A stretch of 64,000 nt of DNA from DATHXC01 sp035459965. Lineage in GTDB: Bacteria; Pseudomonadota; Gammaproteobacteria; Burkholderiales; Methylophilaceae. The notes under the pieces were generated by a model. It saw only the letters and a list, made by a program, of their open reading frames with translations. It made no database searches and had not been told where the DNA came from. Shown in pieces: positions 55,738 to 63,201 of this stretch. Position 1 is the first letter of the stretch, and the number at the start of each line of letters is the position of its first letter. Both the position numbers and the translations under genes were made by a program. The stretch is from the NCBI GenBank assembly GCA_035459965.1, contig DATHXC010000007.1, forward strand, positions 62,001 through 126,000, written 5' to 3'.

Positions 55738-56058
55738 GTGGATAACACATCAGTCCAAAAGCTATCTTCAGCTTTAATTAAATCAGCCGTAATCATCTCA
55801 TTGGCTTTCATTTTTTCAGCAAAGCTCATGAGTCCAAAAGTAGGGCGCTATATGGTGACACCTTCAAAGGAAAATTGGGTTCTGGTATCTGATACTAAAA
55901 CCGGTAGGTCTTGGGAGTGTGTGAATAGACAACAGTATGTGCAAACGCTCGAATTGATAGCAGCTACCTATGCCGACTCAGATGAGGATGTTGAGCAGAA
56001 AGCAAATCATATGAATATATCTGTGACTGAGACAATAAACCTGTATAGCATTATTTAA
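55738..56058 (+). CDS. Small membrane-anchored protein of unknown function
   Basis: About 106 residues from GTG 55738, which follows AGAAGGG; the frame is open to 55699 but that stretch overlaps a probable -10 (TATACC). One TM helix (about 14-32, IKSAVIISLAFIFSAKL) is followed by a soluble part with a single Cys in SWECVNRQQY and an acidic patch DSDEDVEQK. No family recognised. It lies 13 bp before the REC-REC-kinase gene, so it may be its membrane partner or sensor. Confidence 0.6.
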   Translation: MDNTSVQKLSSALIKSAVIISLAFIFSAKLMSPKVGRYMVTPSKENWVLVSDTKTGRSWECVNRQQYVQTLELIAATYADSDEDVEQKANHMNISVTETINLYSII

Positions 56059-56071
56059 CGAAAGTAACTCT

Positions 56072-57658
56072 ATGCCAATTACAAAAAGCACCATTATCTT
56101 AGTTGTTGATGACTTTGAGTCTATGCGCAAGGTAACAAGCAGTCAGCTTGAAACGTTAGGGGCTGCCGCCAAAAATATTCTGCAAGCAAAAGATGGTGCT
56201 GAGGCTTTGCGTATTTTGCAGAATCACCTAGTTGATATAGTCATAACAGATTGGAATATGCCTGTAATGACAGGACTTGATTTGTTAATTGCTATGCGGG
56301 CGAATGCTAAGTTGAGCCAACTTCCTGTTCTAATGATTACAGCCGAAGCTGAGCGTGCCCGTGTTGAGCAAGCTATATCTTATGGCGTGAGCGGTCTTTT
56401 GGTTAAACCTTACACTCCTGGAGCCTTGCTTGACCGAATTGAACGAGCAATGACTTGGCGGCCTAGGAAAGTTGATGTAATTGAGTCTGGAATTGAACCA
56501 GCTATTGATGCTCCCGTTTCTTTATCCAAAGAAACTGTACGCTCTACGATTCTGGTAGTCGATGATACTCCAGACAATTTGCATCTTATATCGCAATTGT
56601 TTAAAGATGAGTACCGAGTGCGTATCGCTCATAGTGGAGAGAAGGCTCTGGAAATATGCACTTCCAATAACCCTCCAGATATTGTGCTGCTTGATATTAT
56701 GATGCCTGGTATTGATGGTTTTGAAGTGGCTAAGCGTATGCGAGAGCACCCTAACTCCGAGAATATCCCAGTAATTTTTGTGACGGCAATGACCGACCAA
56801 GATGCCAAGTTGAAGGGCATGGAACTAGGTGCTGTAGATTTTGTAACAAAACCTATTGACCCTACTGCACTAATACCGCGTGTGCGCAACTTCATGCGCT
56901 TTGTAGAGCTACGTAAACAGTTACAAGCAGATTATGATGGTATGTTAGAAATGGCGCGCTTAAAAGAAGATGTTGAACATATTACACGGCATGATTTGAA
57001 GGGGCCGCTGGCGGGGGTGATTGGACTAATTCAAGCAATGGAGGAGGATGACTCAACGAGTCGTAAACAATTTGAGCAGCTAAGGCTCGTAGAAGAAACT
57101 GCATTGCAATTGCTTAATATGATTAATCTTTCTTCAGAATTATTTAAAATTGAGACTGGCCGTTTTAAGCTTGATGCTCAGCCCGTTAAAATTAGTGATA
57201 TTTTGCGACGTATCGTTGAGGTTTCACGCACAACATATAATGAAAAGCATTTGACCATATCTGTAGATACCGATATTACGGTTGTTGGCGATGAACCGCT
57301 TCAGATACTAGGCGATTCAATGTTTTGTTATTCTTTGTTTCAGAATTTAGTTAAAAATGCATGTGAAGCTGCACCGGAAAAAACGCGTGTTATTGTCTCG
57401 TTGGTTGATGAGGATCCGGTTCAAATTAAGATTCAGAATAAGGGTGCTGTCCCAGCAGCAATCCGTAATAGTTTTTTTGAGAGGTTTGTGACGCAAGGTA
57501 AATCTGGTGGTACTGGCTTGGGCACTTATTCAGCAAGGTTGCTAGCAGAAGCGCAAAATGGACACATTTCGTTGGATGTATCAGACGAGGATAATCTAAC
57601 CATTGTTACAGTCAGTCTACCTAGATTATTAGAAGTAGATGCAAATGTCGTAGTTTAA
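56072..57658 (+). CDS. REC-REC-histidine kinase without sensor domain
   Basis: 528 residues. First receiver (about 8-125) with D12/D13 and phospho-acceptor D60 in ITDWNMPVMTG. Second receiver (about 155-275) with acceptor D208 in LLDIMMPGIDG. A kinase core follows with the H-box His307 in ITRHDLKGPLAG, an N-box LVKNACEAAPEKT and the G-box GGTGLGTYSARLLAEAQNGH. There is no TM or PAS domain, so input must come through the receivers or a partner. The 13-bp gap to the upstream membrane peptide suggests it is that partner. No output regulator is adjacent. Confidence 0.88.
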   Translation: MPITKSTIILVVDDFESMRKVTSSQLETLGAAAKNILQAKDGAEALRILQNHLVDIVITDWNMPVMTGLDLLIAMRANAKLSQLPVLMITAEAERARVEQAISYGVSGLLVKPYTPGALLDRIERAMTWRPRKVDVIESGIEPAIDAPVSLSKETVRSTILVVDDTPDNLHLISQLFKDEYRVRIAHSGEKALEICTSNNPPDIVLLDIMMPGIDGFEVAKRMREHPNSENIPVIFVTAMTDQDAKLKGMELGAVDFVTKPIDPTALIPRVRNFMRFVELRKQLQADYDGMLEMARLKEDVEHITRHDLKGPLAGVIGLIQAMEEDDSTSRKQFEQLRLVEETALQLLNMINLSSELFKIETGRFKLDAQPVKISDILRRIVEVSRTTYNEKHLTISVDTDITVVGDEPLQILGDSMFCYSLFQNLVKNACEAAPEKTRVIVSLVDEDPVQIKIQNKGAVPAAIRNSFFERFVTQGKSGGTGLGTYSARLLAEAQNGHISLDVSDEDNLTIVTVSLPRLLEVDANVVV

Positions 57659-57697
57659 TAAAATATTTCTCTTCCACCACCTTATCAAGCCAAATCT

Positions 57698-57711
57698 TTA
57701 GAGTCCTTAAA
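57698..57711 (-). repeat. 14-bp inverted repeat, right copy
   Basis: TTAGAGTCCTTAAA is the exact reverse complement of 55609-55622. The pair encloses 2.1 kb containing the small membrane protein and the REC-REC-kinase gene and nothing else. Confidence 0.4.
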
Positions 57712-58066
57712 TGGCCCCCAAAAGCTCTTGGCACAGGCTAGGGTTTCTAGCGGGAAGGGGATTCAGTTCGTAGTCTTTTAAAAGCTTCTTAGCCGCATCC
57801 TTAACACTATGGGGTGTTATAATGTTGCCATCACGCAAACCTTCCCAGTTCGTGTCATATTTTTTATTGAGGGCATCGACTTTAGGGGCTATTTCACTTG
57901 GATTGTTAGTCTCCAAGTTTAATTTGATAGATTTCAGACCATCATAGAGAGGCTGAACATCTAACGGTATTTTGCGTTGGTCTAGGCGGTGTTGTTGCGT
58001 GTATAAACGTAACGAATTAACACAGAGATAATACTTCCAAGTAGTAGTTTCATAGTAAAGTACCAC
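57707..58066 (-). CDS. Hypothetical protein, possibly frameshifted at its start
   Basis: About 119 codons from GTG 58066. The body (IPLDVQPLYDGLKSIKLNLE, DALNKKYDTNWEGLRDGNII) reads as a small soluble alpha-helical domain; no family is recognised. The first 25 residues look poor (YYETTTWKYYLCVNS). In another frame an ATG at about 58052 begins MKLLLGSIISVLIRYVY, which looks like a genuine membrane or signal N-terminus but stops after 23 codons. A single frameshift would join the two. It may therefore be a degrading gene. No clear ribosome-binding site. Confidence 0.4.
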   Translation of the reverse strand: MVLYYETTTWKYYLCVNSLRLYTQQHRLDQRKIPLDVQPLYDGLKSIKLNLETNNPSEIAPKVDALNKKYDTNWEGLRDGNIITPHSVKDAAKKLLKDYELNPLPARNPSLCQELLGAI

Positions 58067-58126
58067 CGCAAGGAAGATTCAGGATTGACTAACTACATGA
58101 TTTACTTGTAGTTATATTGAAATTAC

Positions 58127-58211
58127 TGGTGCCCAGAAGAGGACTCGAACCTCCACACCCGAAGGCACATGGACCTGAACCATGCGCGTCTACCAATTCC
58201 GCCATCTGGGC
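58127..58211 (-). tRNA. tRNA-Leu (anticodon CAG)
   Basis: On the minus strand GCCCAGA pairs with TCTGGGC in the acceptor stem. The D-arm contains AATTGGTAGACGC. The anticodon loop TTCAGGT carries CAG between GCATGG and CCATGT. A long variable arm (TGCCTTCGGGTGT) identifies a class II tRNA, the T-arm holds GGTTCGAGTCC, and CCA is encoded (58127-58129). It reads CUG leucine codons. Confidence 0.97.
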
Positions 58212-58312
58212 GCTGTATTTAATAATACGATATAACAGCATCGCTTTGTAACGACAGCCCTGAAATCTGTGCTGTGAAACAAAGAGGGCAAATTCTATAG
58301 GAAAGACATACT

Positions 58313-60742
58313 TTGTCAACGAGAAAAAAACAGCAAACAACAAATACCAAGCCGCAATCGGCTGCAAATACGCGCAAGGTTGATCCTCACGCTAAACGTG
58401 AAGCCGCCAAATACGATAATCCGTTGCCGAGTCGTGAGTTTATCCTGGCGACGATGAGTGAGCAGGGAGTGCCGCTCAGCGTCGAAGAGTTATATCAGCT
58501 GGTGGGAATTGGTATCGATGAGCAGGAGATTTTCAACCGCCGCCTCAACGCCATGGAGCGTGAAGGCCAGATTATGCGCAACCGTAAGGGTGCGCTCTGT
58601 ATCGCCGAAAAAATTAATCTGATTGCTGGCAAGGTACAAGGGCACCCTGATGGGTTTGGCTTCCTGATTCCAGACAATGGTGGCGATGACCTGTTTCTGT
58701 CGCCTAAAGAGATGACCCAGGTATTGCACGGCGACCGCGTGATGGTGCGTCAGGCAGGCTTTGATCGACGTGGCAGGCCTGAAGGCAAGATTGTTGAGGT
58801 GCTTGAGCATACGAATACCCGCCTGGTAGGCCGCATCATCCGCGAGCAGGGTATGAGCATTGTGGTACCAGAAGATAAGCGGGTAAATCAGGACATACTG
58901 ATTCCATATCATCTCGATATGAATGCCCTGGAAGGTCAGGTAGTGATGGTTGAGCTGACAATGCAGCCTAACAATCATGCCAAACCAATGGGCAAGGTCG
59001 TGGAAATCCTGGGCAATTATGCAGATTCCGGGATGGAGATCGAAATTGCATTGCGTAAACACCAGTTGCCTTACGAGTTTGCACCAGCTGCTGTTGCGCA
59101 AGCAGAAAAATATCCTAGATTAGTACAGGCGGCAGACTGGAAAGGCCGCGTCGATTTGCGTGAGCTGGCATTAATCACAATCGATGGCGAAACAGCACGT
59201 GACTTTGATGATGCCGTCTATGCCGAACCGCAGGGCAAAGGTTGGCGCCTGGTGGTTGCGATTGCAGATGTGAGCTTTTACGTAAAGCCTGGCGATGCGC
59301 TGGATGAAGATGCTTATGATCGGGGTAATTCAGTCTATTTCCCGCGTCGCGTTATCCCGATGCTGCCGGAAGCCCTATCTAACGGTTTGTGCTCACTGAA
59401 CCCGGATGTAGAGCGTTTATGCATGGTCTGTGATATGCAGATAGACGCCTTGGGCGCAGTTAAGCAGTATAAGTTTTACCCTTCGGTTATGCGTTCGAAA
59501 GCCCGCATGACCTACACCAAGGTATTCGAGATGATCAGCCAGCCGCAAGGCGAGCTGGCAAAAGAATATGCATGGCTGATGCCGCATGTGCAGCATCTCT
59601 ACACGCTGTATAAGACTATGCTCAAAGCCCGCGAGAAGCGTGGTGCCATTGAGTTTGATAGCTCTGAAACCATCATGATATTCAATGATAACGGCAAGAT
59701 AGACCGCATAGAAGCTGTAGTGCGTAATGAAGCGCATAGGCTGATTGAGGAGTGCATGCTGGCAGCTAACGTCTGTGCCTCTGACTTCCTCAAGGAGCAG
59801 GAGCATCCTGCGCTGTACCGCATCCATGAAGGGCCCACGCCAGAGAAGCTGGAAGCTTTACGTACCTTCATGGGTGAGTTCGGGTTCGGTGTAGGTGGTG
59901 GTGATACACCGCATGCCAAGGACTATGGAAAATTACTCACGGCTATCAAGGGCCGCCCGGATGAGCAGTTGCTGCAAACCGTGCTGCTGCGCTCGATGCA
60001 ACAGGCGGTGTATAGCCCGGATAATATCGGCCATTTTGGTCTTGCCTACGACTCTTATACCCATTTCACTTCGCCCATCCGACGCTATCCAGACCTGCTG
60101 ATTCACCGTGCTATCAAGGCCGTGCTTAAAGGTGAAAAATACCAGGCTGGCGATTGGAGCGTATTGGGGCAGCATTGCTCCATGACCGAGCGCCGTGCCG
60201 ATGACGCAACGCGTGACGTAAATGCCTGGCTCAAGTGTTACTACATGCAGGACAAGATAGGCGATGTGTTTGACGGTACAGTGGCGGGCGTTACCAGTTT
60301 TGGGCTGTTTGTGGCGCTTGATGGCATCTATGTCGAAGGCCTACTGCATGTGACCGAGCTGGGTAACGACTACTTTAATTATGACAAGGCGCGCCATGAA
60401 ATGGCGGGTGAACGCACGGGTGTTCGCTATCGACTTGGAGACCGTCTGCGCGTAAAAGTGAGCAGGGTAGACCTCGAAACCAGTAAAATAGATTTCGTGC
60501 TGGAAACTGCTGAAGTTGATAAAACCAAAATACAACCCACTTCAGACAAGCCATCTGCAAAAAAGCCATTATCGGAATTACCTCCCCAGCGGAAAAAGAC
60601 ACTTGGCGTAAGCAAGCCGCGGGAAAGTAAACCAATGGCGACGAAGTCTACCAGAGCAAAAACCGCTGGTAATAAAAATCGAAGCCCAAAATCTGCAAAC
60701 AAAGCTAAACCTGGCCGCGCCAAAGCGCCAGGCAAACGATAG
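58313..60742 (+). CDS. rnr: Ribonuclease R
   Basis: A 3'-5' exoribonuclease able to degrade structured RNA, with roles in mRNA decay, rRNA quality control and cold growth. 809 residues. An N-terminal HTH region (about 40-100) is followed by cold-shock domains, the RNB catalytic domain with GETARDFDDAVYAE (metal-binding Asp residues) and SPIRRYPDLLIHRAI, then an S1 domain (DVFDGTVAGVTSFGLFVAL). A Lys/Ala/Ser-rich basic tail of about 75 residues ends the protein. It starts at TTG 58313 behind AGGAAAG. rlmB follows after 61 bp, the standard pairing. Confidence 0.95.
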   Translation: MSTRKKQQTTNTKPQSAANTRKVDPHAKREAAKYDNPLPSREFILATMSEQGVPLSVEELYQLVGIGIDEQEIFNRRLNAMEREGQIMRNRKGALCIAEKINLIAGKVQGHPDGFGFLIPDNGGDDLFLSPKEMTQVLHGDRVMVRQAGFDRRGRPEGKIVEVLEHTNTRLVGRIIREQGMSIVVPEDKRVNQDILIPYHLDMNALEGQVVMVELTMQPNNHAKPMGKVVEILGNYADSGMEIEIALRKHQLPYEFAPAAVAQAEKYPRLVQAADWKGRVDLRELALITIDGETARDFDDAVYAEPQGKGWRLVVAIADVSFYVKPGDALDEDAYDRGNSVYFPRRVIPMLPEALSNGLCSLNPDVERLCMVCDMQIDALGAVKQYKFYPSVMRSKARMTYTKVFEMISQPQGELAKEYAWLMPHVQHLYTLYKTMLKAREKRGAIEFDSSETIMIFNDNGKIDRIEAVVRNEAHRLIEECMLAANVCASDFLKEQEHPALYRIHEGPTPEKLEALRTFMGEFGFGVGGGDTPHAKDYGKLLTAIKGRPDEQLLQTVLLRSMQQAVYSPDNIGHFGLAYDSYTHFTSPIRRYPDLLIHRAIKAVLKGEKYQAGDWSVLGQHCSMTERRADDATRDVNAWLKCYYMQDKIGDVFDGTVAGVTSFGLFVALDGIYVEGLLHVTELGNDYFNYDKARHEMAGERTGVRYRLGDRLRVKVSRVDLETSKIDFVLETAEVDKTKIQPTSDKPSAKKPLSELPPQRKKTLGVSKPRESKPMATKSTRAKTAGNKNRSPKSANKAKPGRAKAPGKR

Positions 60743-60803
60743 TAAGCAAGTAATAGTTTCAATATTAGATAGCACAATAAAATTTCAGAAAGTTAAAAAG
60801 TAA

Positions 60804-61553
60804 ATGAGTGATACCCGCATCCTGTTTGGTTTTCATGCAGTACTCAGCCGCCTGCGCCAGCATGCCGCAAGTGTGCAGGAGATATTGATAGACCGTGATC
60901 GCATTGATGCGCGCATGAAGGATTTGCTGAGCCTTTCGGAGACCGCTGGCGTGCGTACCATGGAGGTGGAAAGATCACGCCTCGATGGCATGGCAGGTGC
61001 CAATGGCCGTCATCAGGGCGTGATTGCCCGCGTGATTGATACACCTATTCCATACAAAGACATTCATGACATTCTGGAGTCCGAGCTCACTGAAGCGCCA
61101 TTTTTCCTGGTACTGGATGGCGTGGAAGATCCGCATAACCTGGGTGCCTGCCTGCGCGTTGCAGATGCGATGGGCGTTCATGCCGTGATTGCCCCAAAAG
61201 ACCGTGCCGCTGGCCTGAATGCAACTGTGCGAAAGGTTGCTTGCGGTGCTGCAGAAACGGTACCGTTTATTGCCGTGACCAATCTGGCACGCACACTCCG
61301 CGAGCTTAAGGATGCTGGAGTATTCATTATCGGGGCTGTGGCCGAAGCCGAGCATGATTTGTTCACTACCAAGTTTAATGGCCCGGTTGCGCTAGTGCTG
61401 GGTGCTGAAGGCACCGGTTTGCGTCGTCTCACGGCTGAAAGCTGTGATGCCCTGGTCAGCATCCCCATGTTTGGTAGCGTAGAAAGCCTGAATGTCTCAG
61501 TAGCGAGTGGAATCTGTCTTTACGAAGTGCGTCGTCAACGCAACCTGCTGTGA
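60804..61553 (+). CDS. rlmB: 23S rRNA (guanosine-2'-O)-methyltransferase RlmB
   Basis: A SpoU/TrmH-family enzyme that methylates G2251 (E. coli numbering) of 23S rRNA. 249 residues: an N-terminal L30e-like substrate-binding domain (FGFHAVLSRLRQHAASVQEI), then the knotted SPOUT domain with DPHNLGACLRVADAMGVHAVI, LVLGAEGTGLRRL and the C-terminal SLNVSVASGICLYEV. Downstream of rnr as in many proteobacteria. Confidence 0.95.
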   Translation: MSDTRILFGFHAVLSRLRQHAASVQEILIDRDRIDARMKDLLSLSETAGVRTMEVERSRLDGMAGANGRHQGVIARVIDTPIPYKDIHDILESELTEAPFFLVLDGVEDPHNLGACLRVADAMGVHAVIAPKDRAAGLNATVRKVACGAAETVPFIAVTNLARTLRELKDAGVFIIGAVAEAEHDLFTTKFNGPVALVLGAEGTGLRRLTAESCDALVSIPMFGSVESLNVSVASGICLYEVRRQRNLL

Positions 61554-61564
61554 TCCGACAGGCA

Positions 61565-61738
61565 AAAAAATCCCCGGAAGTTTCAAGCTCCGGGGCAACT
61601 CGCAAGAGTAATTAAGATATAGCTTGAGATTTACTATGGCAACGTTTTAGAGCAAGCAATGAATAAACATTGGCGGGAAAGCCTCTGGATCATGTAACAC
61701 TTGTGGTAATTACATGGCCTAGGTCCAGTGCTTCCCCG
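61565..61738 (-). ncRNA. Candidate sigma-54-dependent small RNA, about 174 nt
   Basis: Between the convergent rlmB and PepSY genes lies a minus-strand unit with no credible ORF. Counting 12 nt from the -24/-12-like promoter puts +1 at about 61738. The RNA would begin GGGGAAGCACTGGACC, and this pairs with GATCCAGAGGCTTTCCC (plus coordinates 61722-61737 with 61675-61691). An apical ATGTAA/TTACAT helix (61692-61715) extends the stem. A second hairpin CAATG/CATTG lies at 61657-61672. It ends in CCCCGGA/TCCGGGG followed by T7 (61595-61565), an intrinsic terminator on this strand only. No known RNA family was recognised. Confidence 0.55.
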
Positions 61739-61748
61739 TAGGTATCTC

Positions 61749-61764
61749 AGCAAGCTGTATGCCT
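61749..61764 (-). promoter_or_regulatory. Putative sigma-54 (-24/-12) promoter of the sRNA
   Basis: Read on the minus strand: AGGCAT, five bases, TTGCT. GG and GC are at the required 10-base spacing and 8 of 10 consensus positions match TGGCAC-N5-TTGC. The half-site cluster at 61836 is 73 bp upstream, the predicted +1 is the first base region of the hairpin, and the unit ends in a terminator. Confidence 0.55.
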
Positions 61765-61835
61765 ATAATCCAGATAATTTAAATTGCTGATTATAATAAA
61801 AATTATTTTAAGTGATTTTGACTTTATGGTTTTTA

Positions 61836-61873
61836 GGCTGTAAACAGCCAATCATGGTGGTTGTTTACAGCCA
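61836..61873. promoter_or_regulatory. Inverted half-sites, second putative activator-binding region
   Basis: GGCTGTAAACAGCCA (61836-61850) and TGGTTGTTTACAGCC (61858-61872) face each other across 7 bases. The layout equals that at 7868-7903: GGCTGT-N4-AGCCA, 6-7 bases, TGGTT-N4-ACAGCC. The N4 stretches differ between loci (ATAT; AAAC/GTTT) yet stay complementary. It lies upstream of the minus-strand -24/-12-like promoter. It could alternatively be a hairpin acting in the 3' region of rlmB. Confidence 0.5.
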
Positions 61874-61902
61874 GTAATTTTTTAGCAGTAGTGTTTGGAC
61901 AT

Positions 61903-61933
61903 AAAAAAACGCCCCTGAAACAGGGGCGTTTTT
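61903..61933. terminator. Bidirectional intrinsic terminator
   Basis: CGCCCCTG/CAGGGGCG with a 3-nt AAA loop is flanked by A7 on the left and T5 on the right. It serves the PepSY gene on the minus strand and stops rightward read-through. It also isolates the sRNA candidate unit from PepSY transcription. Confidence 0.92.
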
Positions 61934-61953
61934 AACTTTACCTAATACGGCGA

Positions 61954-62478
61954 TTACTCTTTACCGATTTGGTAAAGTTCCTTACCTTGCTCGACGATTT
62001 TACCGCTAGTCGCGTCTACTTCAACTTTTACTTCGCCATCCTTGGTTTTGATATCGAACTCATATGAAGCCGAGCCATCAGGTTCAATTTCATATTCAGT
62101 TTCTACGATCTCACCAGGATAAGCTTCCAGCGCTATTTTCTTGGCTTCAGCTTCTGTTACTTTAGCCTTAGCTTTAAACAATGGATCATCAGCGCTTTTT
62201 ACTTCCTGCTCAACTTCAGATACCTTGCCAGTTTTTGTGTTGACCTCAACATCCCAAGCTTTGCCATCTGGTGTTTCGATGTCAAATTCATACACGGGAA
62301 CATTGCCTTGCAGCTTGAGTTCTACTTTAACCACAGTGCCCTGTTTTTCCTTGAGCGCAGTTTGTAAGGCTTTTTCAAGGCTTACTTTTGTTTTTGGGAA
62401 AGCCGTCTCTGCGGCTTGCAGGTTGCTGGTCAGAGCGAATGTGCCAGCGATGATGGATAACATTGCGAGTTGCTTCAT
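61954..62478 (-). CDS. Secreted protein with two PepSY domains
   Basis: 174 residues. The signal peptide MKQLAMLSIIAGTFALTSNLQA is cleaved near QAA. Two PepSY repeats follow (about 28-95 and 105-170), each with the VYEFDIETPDGKAWDVEVN-type beta hairpin (second copy SYEFDIKTKDGEVKVEVD). PepSY proteins are thought to inhibit proteases or bind partners in the periplasm; no specific partner is evident. TATAAT on the minus strand (62551-62556) is a candidate -10, and a small hairpin TCGGTT/AACCGA (62503-62519) lies in the leader. Confidence 0.87.
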   Translation of the reverse strand: MKQLAMLSIIAGTFALTSNLQAAETAFPKTKVSLEKALQTALKEKQGTVVKVELKLQGNVPVYEFDIETPDGKAWDVEVNTKTGKVSEVEQEVKSADDPLFKAKAKVTEAEAKKIALEAYPGEIVETEYEIEPDGSASYEFDIKTKDGEVKVEVDATSGKIVEQGKELYQIGKE

Positions 62479-62768
62479 GGTACTTCCTTTCTTTGATGAC
62501 TATCGGTTTTGGCAACCGAAAAAGCCACCTGCCTAGGCTCAGGCAAGATAATTATAACACCTCAATTATGTTGAAGTGCCCGATTTTTAGCCTCTGTGTT
62601 GGTGCCCATAACAGAAGCATACAATTGATTAGCTAGAATTAAATGCCGCTTATCGCTTTATTTTAAGCGCTTAAAATGGTACTTTAACGGTCTTTCCAAG
62701 CCGTATTTTTACCTGGGTTTTGGATGTGCTTTTGTTTTAATTTTTGGATGTTAACTTTTGGAGTAATC

Positions 62769-63179
62769 ATGGCTGTTGAACGTACCCTATCTATTATCAA
62801 ACCTGACGCTGTTGCAAAAAATGTAATCGGTCAGATTTACACCCGTTTCGAATCAAATGGCCTGAAAATCGTTGCCGCTAAATTGGCACAGTTGACACAA
62901 GCTGAGGCTGAAGGCTTCTATGCTGTACACAAAGAGCGTCCATTCTTCAAGGATCTGGTCAAGTTCATGATTTCCGGCCCTGTGATGATTCAGGCGCTTG
63001 AAGGCGAAGGCGCAGTGTTAAAGAACCGTGATCTGATGGGCGCTACTAACCCAAAAGATGCGGCCGCTGGCACTATCCGTGCAGACTTTGCTGAAAGCAT
63101 TGATGCAAATGCAGTGCATGGCAGCGACTCAGCAGAAAATGCAGCGATCGAGATCGCTTACTTTTTTGGCAAGATTTAA
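62769..63179 (+). CDS. ndk: Nucleoside diphosphate kinase
   Basis: Balances NTP pools by phosphate transfer through a phospho-histidine. 136 residues from ATG 62769 (MAVERTLSIIKPDAVAKN), behind GGAG; an in-frame GTG upstream would add a non-conserved stretch. The active His117 is in NAVHGSDSAENA, and GATNPKDAAAGTIR is the nucleotide site. rlmN starts 22 bp downstream, the usual betaproteobacterial order. Confidence 0.96.
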   Translation: MAVERTLSIIKPDAVAKNVIGQIYTRFESNGLKIVAAKLAQLTQAEAEGFYAVHKERPFFKDLVKFMISGPVMIQALEGEGAVLKNRDLMGATNPKDAAAGTIRADFAESIDANAVHGSDSAENAAIEIAYFFGKI

Positions 63180-63201
63180 TATCGCCATTTAATCAAGCTA
63201 C

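Noticed and set aside
61600..61700. A 19-codon ORF (starting MIQRLSRQ) within the sRNA candidate
   Set aside because: No ribosome-binding site, low-quality composition, and the start lies within the stem of the long hairpin.
61565..61738. 6S RNA identity for the intergenic transcript
   Set aside because: A short stretch TACCACAAG and a CTCTAAAAC segment recall E. coli 6S RNA, but the fold is several separate hairpins rather than one long helix with a central bubble, and the predicted promoter is of the -24/-12 type. It remains a test for a covariance search, not a call.
61565..61770. Riboswitch on either strand (cobalamin or GEMM-like)
   Set aside because: Fragments such as GGGAAAGCC look superficially similar, but the conserved cores are missing and no coding sequence follows on the relevant strand.
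7821..61873. DNA-uptake signal sequence based on repeated ACAGCC/GGCTGT
   Set aside because: Too few copies in 64 kb; uptake signals recur roughly every 1-2 kb. The copies found are placed before promoter-like elements instead.
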